DNA of 64,000 nt. Source: Epiperipatus broadwayi (Eukaryota; Onychophora; Udeonychophora; Euonychophora; Peripatidae). The notes under the pieces are model-generated. The model was not told the DNA's origin and made no database searches. It saw only the letters and a list, made by a program, of their open reading frames with translations. The position numbers were made by a program, and so were the translations under genes. The DNA is taken from the NCBI GenBank assembly GCA_028023455.1, contig JAQFVV010006246.1:3027501-3091500 (forward strand). Direction: 5' to 3'. Positions within the stretch are counted from its first letter, which is position 1. Each line of letters begins with the position of its first letter. Below, one piece after another: positions 1-15,961 of the stretch.

Positions 1-1108
1 AAGCCACTGCCTGTAATTAACATACAAACATTTATTTATGCATATATATATAAAATTTAACATTTTTATTTTAGTATGTTTATTTTAGATTTTAATTTGA
101 TTTTAGAATTTAAATTTACATTTTAATTTTTATAATATTATAATTTTACATTTTAATTTTTTATAAGTTCGCACAGATGGGTTTATAAAAGTTTGTTTTA
201 TAATGTTGAGTATAGATCGGTTACATAGATTACACAGTTAAAAACATTTCAAAATAAACATAAATGATTAAAATACAAAGGCATTGATACCGTCAATTGC
301 AGAGGGAAATTTATAAGTAATCCAATAGCATTCACCATAAGATGCTTGCATTGACACCAATAACTTAAAAGACATCCGAATAAATACATTTTAGATACTC
401 ACCATAAATTATCATTATTTATCGAATGTCTATATATCTTGATCCAATATGAAAACCCAAAACATAATTAACCGATAATGAATCCATGCAAGCGTCTATA
501 AACAACTTTAATGCATTTTTATTTAGTGTTGAGTATGAATAGACTACATAGATTTGCAATTGAAGATAAAACATTCTATCCCCATTTAACCTTAGGCTAA
601 AAGTTCGCAGTCAACCTGGTGTCAATCCATCTGATATATCGATGTATTCAATGTAATACGAATACGGCAACACAAAATAGGTTAAGATAAAACATTGACT
701 CTCGTCAGATAGGAATATTACATCTATCTAATGAGAAGAATAAAAAAACTCCATAGAAATGGACTGCGGTCATTTTTCTGACTTACAATCGCATTCCCTA
801 GGCGAGAGGAAGTATGCGGCATATACAAGCGATTCTGCCCCTAGCGAATCTTGCATTACATCTACTAACTACATCAATATATCCAATCCATTGACCCAAT
901 TCAACAACAACATGAATAACCTAAGATTACTCTCCCCTAATATAACTTTACAAATCTATACAGCCATTCATGCCTGACTTAAGTTTATCATTGATATATT
1001 TTAATTTATCGGAAAACAGAAATCATAATAAAACTTAAAGAACAAAAAATATATAAATGGAAATGATTTTACAAAAGAAATACATCAAATAACATTTTAA
1101 CTACTTTA
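1..1108. other. Unclassified, less A+T-rich DNA with a diverged ~320-bp duplication
   Basis: Two blocks resemble each other: 201-251 (ttgagtatagatcgg then acatagattacac) and 524-576 (ttgagtatgaatag then acatagatttgc), suggesting an old duplication about 320 bp apart. A short open frame at 759-977 matches no family I recognise. The cgc/gcg content is higher than in the surroundings, as in a younger repeat. No function assigned. Confidence 0.3.
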
Positions 1109-1607
1109 GTCAGATAGGAAATTCTTATATTTAAAAATACTGAAAAGTTTAGTATTTAGAGTTCTTTTGTTTAGAAATGTTCATAAATTATATATTTCTT
1201 ACTGTTTTGAAAAATGTCCGTTTTCTCTGATTTCTTGTAATGGAAGGTATTAATCCCACGAAGTCATAAGGAGATCGGTGTGCAGTTAATCACTGATCCT
1301 TTATGGTTGATGGTATTCTTCTGGGCCTTGATGTCCTGTGGCCTGCAATATTGGAAAATGGTGTTTCATTTTTTTTAACAACTGAAGGAATTGAAAGTGC
1401 GTCTTTCAATCCCTTCTCCTTCAACTCCGCACTAACACCTATAGTCACATCGTAATAACTCTAATAATTTCCAAAGTTTTCCTTTTATATTAATTTTAAG
1501 GATCCAATGGACATTACGTCATCGTTGATGATGATCCTTCCATTGAGGTCCGATTTCCCGATGGATTTCTCTCATTTGCTATTAGTTTCTATTGTTTCCT
1601 ATCTGAC
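1109..1607. mobile_element. MITE-like element with 13-bp terminal inverted repeats
   Basis: gtcagataggaaa at 1109-1121 is perfectly inverted at 1595-1607 (tttcctatctgac). The interior is less A+T-rich and contains a small hairpin near 1381-1425 (gaaggaattgaaag ... ctttcaatcccttc). The same word also occurs at 707-717. No clear target-site duplication or transposase was seen, so this is a candidate only. Confidence 0.4.
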
Positions 1608-4600
1608 CATTGCTTATACATTTAAATGCCCAAAGGCTAGTTCACTTTGACTAATTAAAATAATCATTTCCATTTTTTAATAACATTAATGTGTTTTCCA
1701 AACTTAAAGATATATTTTTATCTCTAAATCTTTTTGTTGAAAGATTTAGTTTTTCTATTTTTAATAAAGTTTTATTTTAATAATTTTTTTTTATCTGTGC
1801 GATTTTATATATATATATACGAGTTTAAGATGATTTTTTAATTTTCAATTTTTAATTCTTAAAAAAGAAGTTTTTATTTGCGAACTTTTATTCTTTTCAC
1901 GTTTAATAATAAAAAAACAATGTAACATATGTATGTGCCCATTACAACGTATATATATATATATTGTGCAATTACAATTTAGTCAGTAGCTAAATTTGTA
2001 GTAATGTGCATGTAAGAAAATGTGGAAGAAAAATCATCACATTTTTATATAAAAGGAAACTGTAGGTCATCCAAGTTTAAACCCTACAAGATTAAGTTTT
2101 AAAAGCTTAAGTCAGAAAGAGAGTGGGACAACAGTTATATTCTTTAATTGTTTCTGTGTTGATAAAAAAACTCAAAAAGAGTAGTACACACAGTTAATTA
2201 TTCAGTATTTAATTTTTTTTGTTAAAAAATAAAGTTATGATGCATATGTATAGGCAGTGTGTGTTATAAAAGCTATTTAGTTAGCCACTTTTAAATTACA
2301 CATATTAACTTTCTTTAAAATTAACCTACACTTGTTAAATTTTAATATCTTATTCTATACTTCTATTTTTGCTTTTCTATAATTGTAATTTGGATTTAAA
2401 AGCTAAGGATTTAATTTTAAATATTAGGGTTATAATTACTAAGCTAGCAATTAGATTATTTTAATGTCAGTTTATAAATGATTTGAATGATGGAGTGTGT
2501 GTACATTACATAAATAATAGATCTACATTTATTAAATATTGAAGGAAAAAGAAGAAAATCTGTTATATTGGTTTTTTTTCTTACTCAACAATTTTGTATT
2601 ATAAGGGTTGTTTTTCTGTTAAAAAACTTAGAGACGATGTGAGAAGTCTAATTTTAAAAACGTCTCATCTTAAGATAAAAAGAAAGAAGCTCAAAATTTA
2701 GGTGTTACATATGGGAAGAAAAAGGATTAAGTCTATTTTTTCCCTTCAAAACAAAAGTTTGTCTAAAAATCAGGATAGTGAGATTTTTAGTACTATCCAG
2801 TTAAAAAAAAAACAATTTGGTTGAAAATAAGTTATAAATCTAATTAAAAGAGGTGGTCAAAAATAGAAAAATATCGGATATAAAAGCAGTCTGGAAAATC
2901 AGTTGAGTTATTATATAGAGACTTTTAAAAATATTAAAACTAAGGAGACAAGCATTTTTAATTCAGCAGATATCAATTTTAAAAATCATTTTTAATATAA
3001 AGTTTTTTTTTTTTGTGAAGATAAAAAACAGCATGGCCGGTTAAAATAAAGATATATTTCATCTAGGGAAATTCCCTGAGTCGTCATCAACTAGCACATC
3101 ATATAGGAAAGAAAAGATGTCTGAAAAATAATATTCTACACCTTTCAACTGACTGAGAGAAATAAGATGTTTTTAAATAGAAAGAAGAAAACATTCACCT
3201 GCATTTAAAAGTTGAAGAAAATGAATAATCTACAGATAAATGTTAAATCATTGAGTTCAATTAAATCCAGTAAATGAGTTTAAACCCAAGAAAAATATAA
3301 ATGTGAAAACAACTGCTGTACTTCATCCACTAAAAGAATCATGCTTGACAGGAAGAGAAGAAAAGTTAATATAATGATTTCCAAATTGTCCACTAAAGCA
3401 AATAACCTCAATAGGATCATCATCAAATAATTATAGACTTCAAGAAAGAAATTGTTCCAAAGAAAAACAAAAATGGTAAATGCAAAAATATAGACATTAA
3501 ACAAGATAAATTTGACTCATTGGAAGTCGCTACAAAGAATAGAACTGGTAATATAAATTTTCTTTTATATATTTTCTTTATGATATCAGAGACTTAGTAA
3601 AATTTTAGCAACAGAGTGGTATATTTTTGTTTAAAGAACTTTTAAAACAACCAAGATCAATTGAAACCAAGAATTTCTTAATAACGATAAACATAAGCTT
3701 CATTAATGATTTTATATGTACTAAAATTATGATTGTCTATTAACCTAAAGTTATGAAATGTTATTAATATGTAAAATATTTTTTTATATTATTGTTTTGG
3801 TTTTTAAATAATATTTGGTTATTATGGGGATAAAACATGCACATACATAATATAATAATACTTGTTGCATATATGTGATGGTGTGTGAATGTAAAGAAAA
3901 TTAGGCGGTATTAAAAATATTAGATTTTGTTTTAAGTTAAAGTATAGCATTTCAGAGGGTAGAAGGGAGGGGGAGAAAAATAATTTAAAACTTGTTCTGG
4001 AAATCTTGCTCTTTCACTTCTACTAACATTTTTTTAATCATTCTACTTTACCTGTTAGATTATAAAGTATGTGTGCGAAAGAGAAAGGAGAAAAAAAAAG
4101 AGCGAATATTTTTTTTTCTTATGAAATATTTTCTTGTGAATCCAAAACTTTAGCAAACTTAGTATCCAAATTTATGTATATATTTTTGACAGGAAAGGGG
4201 GAAGAATTCAAAATTAACATTATGATTGCCTGATAATCAATTATTGTTCTCATTATTATTTCATATAAAATATTGGTTTTATCTTTAAATTATTTGTAGA
4301 TTTTCATAATAAATTAATAAATGTTAAATTGTTTTATTAAACGAGGCGTATGTATTTTATTGATAATAATCTTTATTCATTGTGATCATTCATCATCAAT
4401 GGTTGATATTGATTATTTAAGATTTAATTAGATATACTAAAATTAAGCAATAATTATGAATTTCTTTATAACAGTTAGGTTTTATGATTAGGCTTAGTCC
4501 TAAAGCTGTGGTTGAAACCATTATTGTTATCATTATTATTATCATCATCATTATGTTTTAATAAATGGGATAGATAAATGTTTAAAGGCCATAAATAAAT

Positions 4601-5614
4601 ATTGATTTCATAGTATTTAGTGATTTCTTAGTATTATTATAACCACCATCCCATCATCTATTTCATGCAAGGATGAGGGAATTGCCACCCTAAATTAATA
4701 ATATAATCTGAGCTAGTAAAACTTATAAAAAATATTGAAACACATTTATTATGTTAATATCATAAGAAATGATTTCTGTCTAATGAATTTTATATATTCC
4801 ACTTTAGTTTAAAGATGTTTTATGTTACCTAGGTGTTTACTTAAATATTAGTGCATACAGTGCTATGGATCTAAAATCAAAATCATACATTTTGTAAGAA
4901 ATAAGGTACCGAAGGGATTCAAACCTGGTACATGTGAAAAAGTTAAAATATAACTTTGTCTAGGTCCAGCTAACCTAGTGGCGCCCGAATAGACCATATT
5001 CACTTATTGTTCATTTAGACATGCATTTGAGATCCAACCAAGAAATGAAAGTGAATAAAATCTACTGTCTGTGTACCTGAGGAATTATTTTGAGTTACCA
5101 GTGTACTCACCTACTTGGTGTTATTTCCTGAGTTATAATAACTCGTTCTTAATAATTTGTTTATAATTATTGATATTGTGATATCTTGAGAAATCTAAGT
5201 ATAGAAGTATGTTTCATCGAATCCAAAGATATTTTAAATATTATGATCTTATATATTATAGACTACTCAGGTATGGTAATATTTATATTTGAATCTGTAT
5301 TCTTTATCAACTTTAATTATATTTATATTTGAATTCTTTTGATTTATTTAATTAAGTTACAATATATACATCATATAACATAATCTTCATTTTTTTAAAT
5401 ATATTTATTCAAAGACTATGCTAAGCATTGTTATTAAAAAGCTGATGCATTACTATATTTATTTCTTTAAGCATCCAATTTTTTGCCAAACTTATGTTAT
5501 GTGTCTTTCATATAAAATTACTTTATGTACCTTTTTCCTTTTAAATATAATTATGATAGTTTAATTTGTTGTTTTATTTACAATCTAATTTTAACTAGAA
5601 GTTTCTAAGTAGGC
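1608..5614. other. A+T-rich DNA without recognised genes
   Basis: I see no conserved protein motif, tRNA or clear repeat structure here. There are short T and A runs and dinucleotide tracts near 1809 and 1952. Several purine-rich stretches (2520-3560) could be very old retroelement debris, but no motif supports that. Confidence 0.4.
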
Positions 5615-5659
5615 TAAACTCTCCATACAGTAGCTACCAGTGCAAGCCAGAGTAATCAG
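5615..5659. repeat. Fragment of the 432-bp hammerhead repeat family (terminal part)
   Basis: Words such as ctctccatacagtag and tgcaagccagagtaatca match the terminal part of the family described at 15962-16525 and 38732-39915. No ribozyme segment is retained. Confidence 0.6.
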
Positions 5660-5716
5660 AAAGATTTGGATAAAAAATTTATGTTGGTGTACTTATACAA
5701 AAGGTAGGATGATTGG

Positions 5717-6270
5717 GTTAGGAGAATTGTTGAGTGTTATAGTGATGAGGTATGGGATAGAAAAATAGATGCATCAATGAAGAGTAGGGAATTGGAGAGA
5801 TGGAGAACTAGTATGGAGAGTAAAAAGTGTTTAAATATATATATATATATAAGTAAACGGAATATTGGTTGTGAATTAATTTATGATAATAGCAAGGAAA
5901 GTAGTTTACAGTTTAAGGTTCAAACAAGATTTTTAACAACAAGGGAATATACACCTAAATGGAAAAATGTGGGTGACTTAGTCTGCAAGTTATGTAAAAA
6001 ATGCATAAAAAATATTAGGCATCTATTAATTGAATGTAAATGCCTGAAACCAGAAAGGGTACACATAATGAAATCATGGCAGAATAAATATAAACAAAGT
6101 GATTATACAGAAAGTGGGTTATTGGTTTTTATGCTGGGTTTGGGAAAAGATTAGAGGGATTTAGATATAAAGACCATGGAGTTGACAAATATTATGTTGT
6201 AGAAATGGGATGGAGCAGGATATAGAAGAATATGGGAATACTTGGGTAGGAAATGAAAAAGGAAGATAAA
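5717..6270 (+). pseudogene. Non-LTR retrotransposon (LINE) C-terminal relic with CCHC motif
   Basis: An open frame from about 5717 to 6154 encodes a LINE-type C-terminus: an E-C-Y-S-D-E-V-W-like segment, a stretch with R-W-R-x-S-M, then QTRFLTTREYTPKWKN and CKLCKKCIKNIRHLLIEC. The last is a C-x2-C-x8-H-x4-C pattern typical of LINE tails. The upstream reverse transcriptase is missing, so the element is 5'-truncated, as is usual for non-LTR elements. A short TA repeat interrupts the frame near 5836. It lies on the same strand as the cubilin gene and upstream of its first found exon. The clade is not certain. Confidence 0.68.
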
Positions 6271-6344
6271 GTGACTAACAGTTTTCTTTGGGCACAGTGG
6301 CTGAGAGATTCCTGACTTCGTATAAGGAGAATTTGGTGCATTGC

Positions 6345-6480
6345 ATTGCAATCAATGGATGCAAGAAGGTTTGTACATTGATTATTCTGACTTTCACTGG
6401 TGGTGCTACTATATGGAGAGTTTAACCTCTGTGCAAACAGCTTGTGTAAACATAAAAAATGGTGATCATGTTATGTTTAG
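6345..6480. repeat. Rearranged fragment of the 432-bp hammerhead repeat family
   Basis: It contains aatcaatggatgcaagaagg followed by the inverted terminal part (gattattctgactttcac, ggagagtttaacctctgtg) and the family's next unit start (cagcttgtgtaaacat, atggtgatcatg). The ribozyme part is deleted. Confidence 0.6.
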
Positions 6481-7249
6481 TGATTGAAGTTTCTAAATAC
6501 ACATTAAAATGCTTTTTCTGAATATCAATACTTTAAAGAAAGTTCAAATAATATTTTGAATTTTTTATTTGATTTATATGACCTATTAAAATAATTATTT
6601 AAAAAAAAATTTGTTTATCACTATTTAAAAAAATAGAATGCTAATCAGTGAAAAATATATTTATATCTAATTATTTGATCTAAAATAATTAGAAAAATGT
6701 ATTTAATAATAAATCACTGATCGTTAATTGTTTCTGATTTATGTAATTACTTATGGATTAATCTTGGGTTCTGTTTGATTTAACATTCAGATTTTTTATG
6801 AACTCTTGAGCAAAAACACATTTATTTATTTTGATCTATCTTGGGAGAATTGTAGTTAATCTTCTGGCAGGTAATTATTAAATGATTTTTATCTAGTATG
6901 GTAGTAGACATTTGGTCCTTTTTTGCTATTATAATATTGCTCAATGGTAAACAATTTTATATAAAAATAGTTAGGATTCATTCATATTATGTCTCTATAA
7001 CTATATATAAATCTAATATAAGTAATGAAGCAGATTTAATATAATATTAATACTTAATGTTTTATTCATTACAGAATTTATTTGTGATAACAGTTTCTTT
7101 ATGTAGGAGTAAATGAATAATATATAGTTGAAGTTGGTGATAAGATGCATTCATTAATATAACATTATTTTTATAACAAGTAAATTTCTCATATTACAGA
7201 ATCATACCTTGCTATATACTAATCTTTTCTAAATCAAAATATTTTTCAC
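6481..7249. other. A+T-rich DNA, nothing recognised
   Basis: There is no motif, repeat or open frame I can support. Confidence 0.4.
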
Positions 7250-9160
7250 TATGTAAGAACTCATTTTGATCTCATCAAGCATCACTATATCCAACTGTCA
7301 CTGTTCCCATTTCTTCTTTTGAATGTTTCATTTTTTAAACTTTTGTATGAAGAATTTCTGGGAGAAATATCTGCCATGTTACTAATAAAATTTTAGTGTC
7401 AAGAAAAGTTTGTATTTTTTAATAGATATTCATTCCACAGATATTTATTTAGAAAGTAAAACAAGAAAGTTCTCCCTATTTCATTGTAAAGGATATAGAA
7501 AATACTTTTCTCTGTAGTAAGCTAAACAGCTGTTTTAAATCTTTATCTTTATTCATATGATGTTTAAAAACATTTTTCTCTAACACTTTTTAAATGTAGC
7601 ATTAATGTGAAAAATAAATTATTAATATTATATGTGTATATTATTCATAAAATAAATCCAAATATTTGTTTTTTAACTAAGACATTTCAATATCTTTTCT
7701 CTCATACTATAGATTGATGTGCAGCATAATTCTTTGGTTTTTTCTCTAATGTCAAACCTATTGTAAATATACTAACTTTATCCAGATATTCCATTCCACA
7801 TCTTTTCTGCACTTATTCTATCAACATTGAATGCCACTGTGATTGTCTCATCAAATAACTAATTATATTGTGTTTTTTTTAACAATGACTTCAAGGAAAC
7901 CTTTATCTTCCTAATTCAAACTGCCTCATTTTTTCCATTGTAGTTTCATCATCTGCATCAACATTACATTTCATAGGTTTTTTATTTGTTTTGTTTTAAA
8001 TCCAAGCAGTATTCATGTCTGATCCATATAAAGGCACATGCCAGATGTAGCTTTTTTAATGTTTTTTTTTTTTAAAAAATGGAGGAATTTTTTATGTTAA
8101 TAATGTGTTTCTTGCTTTAAAAACCATCTGTTACTTGTACAACACTAGTATTTATGCCACTTAACTTTTTCTATATATGTTACTAAGACATATGATTGTT
8201 ATTTTCCTATTAATTTTTTTATTATATGTTTACCTTAAGAGATCATAAAACCCAATATAAACTGTAGACCATATTCATTCTCTATTATTATACCACATAG
8301 TGCTTAACAGCTTACAATTTATTTTTATCTCTCTTTTACCATTAAATTCTCTTATTTGTTTTTTAATATAAATATTTTAGAGAAAAAGTAATATATTTTA
8401 GCTTTGTCTTATATGACCTCTTATTTCCCCCCTCCCCATTTCTTTTCTTTCTCTTAGTAGCACTTTGTTTTTTGTGAAAGTGATATATTTTACTGTTCTA
8501 TATCCATAATCTATGTTTAAATTCTATAATACTATTAACATTATATTGCAGTCTTAATGAAAAATCATTACTATTTATAGTAATTTATTTTGTCTCAATG
8601 ATATCTCAGCATATAAAAACTCAAAATTTCTTTTAGGATATCTCTATTTTCCTTAAATTTACACTAATCATCTAATAATTTTTTCCACAACTATTTTCAA
8701 TTTTCCAGTAAAACTTTTTTAAGTATATAAAACAAGTTCTGTGCTCTTCATATTATTTGGCTCATTACATTATTTTCAAAATCTAAGGGTAATATTTTAT
8801 ATTTAGCAATTTATGTTTTTTCTCTTCTCTTCCAAGAATTTTAATACCTCAGATGGAATTCTATGTACTCCTCTTGCCTTTCCAGTTTCAGTTCTTTAGG
8901 TAACTTTTCAAATTCCTCAATCATTGAGTTTTCTCATTTCATTTTCTCTGTATATGTCTTTATGTCATCATTTTACAATTTTATCCTCATCACTTTTTTT
9001 ATTTCTAATTATATTCAATATTTTTATTTCTAAGTCTACATTGCCTTACCTTCTACAAGAATCTGCTGACATTTATATTTCTAATATCTATAATAATGCA
9101 ATTCCTGTGTCTTTTACAATTCTTTTTTTTTTTTTTTGCTATCTTATATTATCTTCATTT
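7250..9160 (-). pseudogene. Decayed LINE (reverse transcriptase to C-terminus), minus strand
   Basis: Read on the minus strand, the region around 8885-8831 gives a G-K-A-x-G-V-x-x-I-P-S-E-V-L-K-F string, the typical start of the reverse-transcriptase domain of non-LTR elements (usual form G-K-A-P-G-x-D-G-I-P-x-E). Further along the same strand, near 8030, a L-Y-G-S-D-M-N-T-A string recalls the L-Y-G-S-E-x-W-T segment of LINE C-termini, in the right order. Many stops and frameshifts lie between. The pyrimidine-rich look of the + strand reflects the purine-rich sense strand. The element is dead and its limits are approximate. Confidence 0.5.
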
Positions 9161-9473
9161 TAAATCAAGTTCAAATTTTTTTCTGTTATTTCATGGTTTA
9201 TATGACAATTTTTATCTTTTCCAAAGCATTTTTTTGTTGCTTAAATAATTTTTTCATTCATTATTTTTTACTGTTCATATATACTATCATTATTTAGCTT
9301 CCCATCAGATAAGAATTTATCAATTATCTCCATGAAAATTATCAGAATCTTTTTATCTGATTTTATTTTAGTCAGGGTTTATTTTCTGCAAGATATAAAA
9401 AAAAATATATATGCTATCAAGCATTTAAACAGTCTGTAGTGGGAAAAAAGTAATATTTATTAATGATTAAATG

Positions 9474-10089
9474 TACATAAGCATTTATTTTTATATAGTG
9501 CATGTTTACAATTGTCTTACATTCAAATATCAGCCTTTCAAGCTAATTGTGCATACACTTTTGCGAGTGCTAATAACAATAAATGAATACTTTCCTCTCC
9601 AATACACTATATAGTATTTATGCAGGAATAAAATGAATCCACTTATTCCTGCAACTCAAATGCTTATATATGAGCAAATCTGAAGTACTGGCAAGGAAAG
9701 CGTGAGGATGGAACACTCACTTTAAATTACTATATACGATGTCTGAATAAATGACGGCGGTGAAATTGTCTAAAATTTACTAAACATCACTCTAACTGAA
9801 ACTTAATCATTCAGTTAGAGTGACATTTAGTAAATTCTAGACAATTTCACCGACGTCATTCATTCAGACATCATATATAGTAATTTAAAGTGAGTGTTTC
9901 ATCCTCACGCTTTCCTTGCCAGTACTTCAGATTTGCTCATATATAAGCATTTGAGTTGCAGGAATAGTGGATTCATTTTATTCCTGAATAAATACTATAT
10001 CTTGTATTGGAGAGGAAAGTATTCATTTATTGTTATTAGCACTCGTAAAAGTGTATGCACAATTAGCTTGAAAGGCTGATATTTGAATG
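9474..10089. mobile_element. Long foldback (palindromic) element with 13-bp target-site duplication
   Basis: Arms of about 270 bp are inverted around a centre near 9802. The left arm starts near 9518 (ttacattcaaatatcagc) and the right arm ends at 10089. The arms differ by only scattered changes. The 13-mer taatgattaaatg occurs at 9461-9473 and again at 10090-10102, flanking the element as a target-site duplication. The left side has about 45 extra bases not present on the right. No coding region is present. A diverged second copy lies at 48951-49520. The open frame at 9894-10079 is just part of an arm. Confidence 0.75.
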
Positions 10090-10129
10090 TAATGATTAAA
10101 TGGTGGATGTATCTTTTTGACAATAGTTT

Positions 10130-10640
10130 ATTAAAATTCATTCTCTAGTGTTTGTTCAATCAATTAATCAATAATTCTCTACTCTAAGTACAATTCCAAA
10201 GAGTCATCACACAGCCAATTCATTTATTTTTCCTTTGTGTTTTATTCATTGCCCAGAGCTTCAATTCCACTTATCTCTTCTAATCTCATACAATATACTA
10301 CAAGATCTATTTTCTTTTTGTTTCCATTCACCATTCTCTTTAAACAGACTTCATTAAAATATTCTTTCCTCTTAATATATATACAATCCAGTTTTTTTTT
10401 TCTATTTCTAATTTTCTCAATCACTTTTTTTCATTTATTCTTTCTATAACTTTCTTACTTGTTGTTTTATTTATTCATCTAATTTTCTCCATTCTTCTCC
10501 ATAATCACATCTCAAAGGCATCAAACCCATACTAATTATTTTACTATCCATACTAAACAACTATAAAATAGTACATTTTCCACATACTACTTAATTAATC
10601 TTTTTTAAAATTCTTTTTTCAAATGTGCACAAAATATTTT
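10130..10640 (-). pseudogene. LINE C-terminal relic, minus strand
   Basis: The minus strand near 10540-10505 reads G-F-D-A-F-E-M followed by (stop)-L-W-R-R-M. This is the F-E-M-W-x-x-R-R-M signature of the C-terminal region of one group of LINEs. It continues with S-K-K-V-I-E-R-I and an I-L-R-G-K string in the expected order. The frame is broken by several stops. It is a different copy from the relic at 7250-9160, because this C-terminal piece lies 5' of that copy's polymerase start on the same strand. The foldback element sits between them. Confidence 0.6.
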
Positions 10641-12222
10641 CTTACTCTTAATAAATGTTTTCATTGCCAATTCTCCAATATGTAGGCCAACATATATATT
10701 CTAGTTTTATGTATACTGAGATGATTGTTGGTATAAAATCATGGCTCATAAAAGAATTAAAATAAAGACAAAAATCACATCAATAATATATGTGCACAAA
10801 AGATATTTATATGATGGGTATATGAAACAATGATCATGTATTTAGTTAGTATACAACATAATTATTTCAGATTGAAATATAAAAGTTTTATGACCATCTC
10901 AAAGTTTAACTTGGAAAATGTACTGGAGCTGCTTATGATTGCAAGATATAATAAATAGTAGGTCCATATCAGAGTAATAATCTTTACTTCAGATTTTGTT
11001 TTGTGTCCAACAAAAAGCTGTCCGAGCATATAGGTCAGCTTTCCAAATAATATGGATCAAACTCTTCAAGAGATCTGATTTAAGCATTCTAGCTTGCTCA
11101 AGTTTTTTTTCTAAGAACTTTATGAAGCAATTTAAATTTGTTTATTAGTCTATCTTAAATACATTAACCATAATTGTATGCAGATGCTCACTTAGTTTTA
11201 TGGTAAAACCAGTCTACATCTAATATTAAATTTATTTCACAACGATAAATGATACACTATAGCTATATCAGCAATATAAGCTGAGATTGATAACTAGATC
11301 TCTTGGATTTCATGGATTTTAAAGCTATGGATTCTGTGAATTTTATTTATCTCATTTTTATCATGAATAATGCTGAGTATTATATATAGACAAACATTAT
11401 TTGTTTAATTCAATAGTATTTACAATAATATTTCATCACAACATTTGTGACTTCATTTGTATTCTACATAAGACTGAGAAAACTATTAAATTCTTTGTAA
11501 GTTAACATGTAAATGTTCTTACCATTTAGCATGTACAGAAGTTTGTATTACTACTGGCATTAAATTATCATGACATATTTAATTACTGGCTTTATGATCT
11601 TAATTATTGTCACTTCTGTGACTTATGATTCCAGAATGCTTTGCAAGCATAAAGCAATTTCCCTTGAGATATATTCATCTTTTATTTAATGTTATTAACT
11701 ATGAAAATACTTTAAAACTAATTAATATATTTTGTTATTGTTGTCACAATAAATGACCAAACAATAATTTTTATTTCTCTATCCATTCAGTTCAACTGTA
11801 CACACTCATTTAATGACTTAAATATATTAATTTAAACTTAAGTGCATTTCTTCAAGGAGAATGGATGGCAATATAAATTGGGTAAAACAATTGAATACAT
11901 ATTTCATAAGACATTTATATGAAATCTTTACTCTTAATAAAAAATATATGTTTTATCTAGATGATACTTGAAGCAAATCTTCTTATAAGATAATAAAAAG
12001 AATAAAGGAAAATAGGTGTCTCCTATTAGCTGATCACATACTGATGTACCATTTATAATAGAATTCAAAAAAGTGTACACATGATATAAAATGTACTTAT
12101 AAAAATGCTATATGATGCTAGAATAAAAAAGTAAATATAGATAAGCATATTAAATGAGGTATAAATTTGTTTATTGTGATCATTATGATGAATAATTTAA
12201 TTTAGGTCAGTGCCATCTGATA
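10641..12222. other. A+T-rich DNA, nothing recognised
   Basis: No conserved motif, inverted repeat or tandem array was found by reading. Confidence 0.4.
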
Positions 12223-12230
12223 CTATAGAC

Positions 12231-13497
12231 CAAGGGTGATGAACCACTGGACTTTGGGCCAACTTTGGCTCTGGAAAATTTTCAATTCAGCCTATGGACA
12301 TATTCAAAAACATATGTAAAATTACCCTGTATAAACTTTCTATTTAAATATGAGCATAAAGAAAATATTGAATTAAAAGTTAAATAAAATAAAATATTTA
12401 TTTTCTCAACTACATCTTTTTTTTTCCAATTTTTATAAATAGTTCTAGTTTATTTTATCAGAAGTGACACATTCCAACAAATTATGTATATTATGGGATC
12501 TATCTTACTAGGATTTAATGTATCATGCTGAAGGTACTTTGTTTTTTTAATCATGATTATTGCCAGAGAAATATATATTAGCGAAAGTAAAACTTGAATT
12601 TTACTTCATTTTATTATTATTTTGCATTTGATTTTTTTTGTTAAGATTGACACAGAAAATCATGCATTTCAAAAGAAATGAACCAATATATATATATAAA
12701 TTATTAATCAATGTTTGTATTCCCATTATAATAAAATATATATAATTATTCAAAACAATACAATAATTAATACAGTAAAAAATATTTTAAAAGCAAATAT
12801 ATACTATAATTTAATAGAAGTAATTTCAACTACCTATGTAGTCGTTATCAACTAGATTCAAATTGTATTACAAAAAACCGTTACAAATGTCATTTGTAAT
12901 ATATATATATTAAAAAGCACTATTTATTAAAACATTTTGATTATAACAAAATTTTTGGGGAAGAAAGAAATATTAAAATAGATAACTTGAAAAGGATCTT
13001 CATTAATTAAGTAGCTGACATGTTTGTTTGTTTTTTTTAAAAAAATACAAACAAGTCAGAAAATTATATAAAAGAAAAGATACATTATTTTATTTTAAGC
13101 AAAAAATTAAAAACCATTTTTGGAAGGGGAGTTTATAAAAGACTGCATCCTATCTGTGTAGAATTAATCCACCCAGAACAGAAAAAAGAAATTTAAGAAT
13201 ATAAATATGTCATAAAGAATAGTTACAATACAAATTGAAAAAAATTGTCCTTAAATGTGTAAAGATCATTACTAATAATGACATTATTTTTCATTCACAA
13301 AAAAAATATGGTTCTCATATAAAAAGGGAAAGTTGAAATTTTACCTCAAGCTGAAATGATTGCCTACCCTTAATGATCAGGGATAATATGATCAAATATA
13401 GCAGGCTAATTTGTAAGTCAATAATTTTGTATGGTCTCTAAATGATATTATAAATATTTAAATGGATGTTGTCAGAAAAAAAGGTTTCCCATCCTTG
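12231..13497. mobile_element. Non-autonomous hAT-like DNA transposon with 8-bp target-site duplication
   Basis: The element opens with caagggtgatgaacc and ends with ggtttcccatccttg, imperfect terminal inverted repeats with about 10 of 15 matching and the C-A start usual for hAT elements. It is flanked by ctatagac (12223-12230) and ctatagat (13498-13505), an 8-bp duplication with one change; 8 bp is the hAT hallmark. At 1267 bp with no transposase frame it looks like an internally deleted derivative. Internal sequence is A+T-rich with small TA runs. Confidence 0.66.
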
Positions 13498-13505
13498 CTA
13501 TAGAT

Positions 13506-15949
<2,444 letters not shown>

Positions 15950-15961
15950 ACATGTTAAATA

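Noticed and set aside
759-977. 72-residue frame near the left end
   Set aside because: No family resemblance, no neighbouring exons, and it lies in repeat-like DNA.
8924-9163. Hydrophobic N-terminus as the missing cubilin signal-peptide exon
   Set aside because: T-rich strand of a decayed minus-strand LINE; no donor in the required phase.
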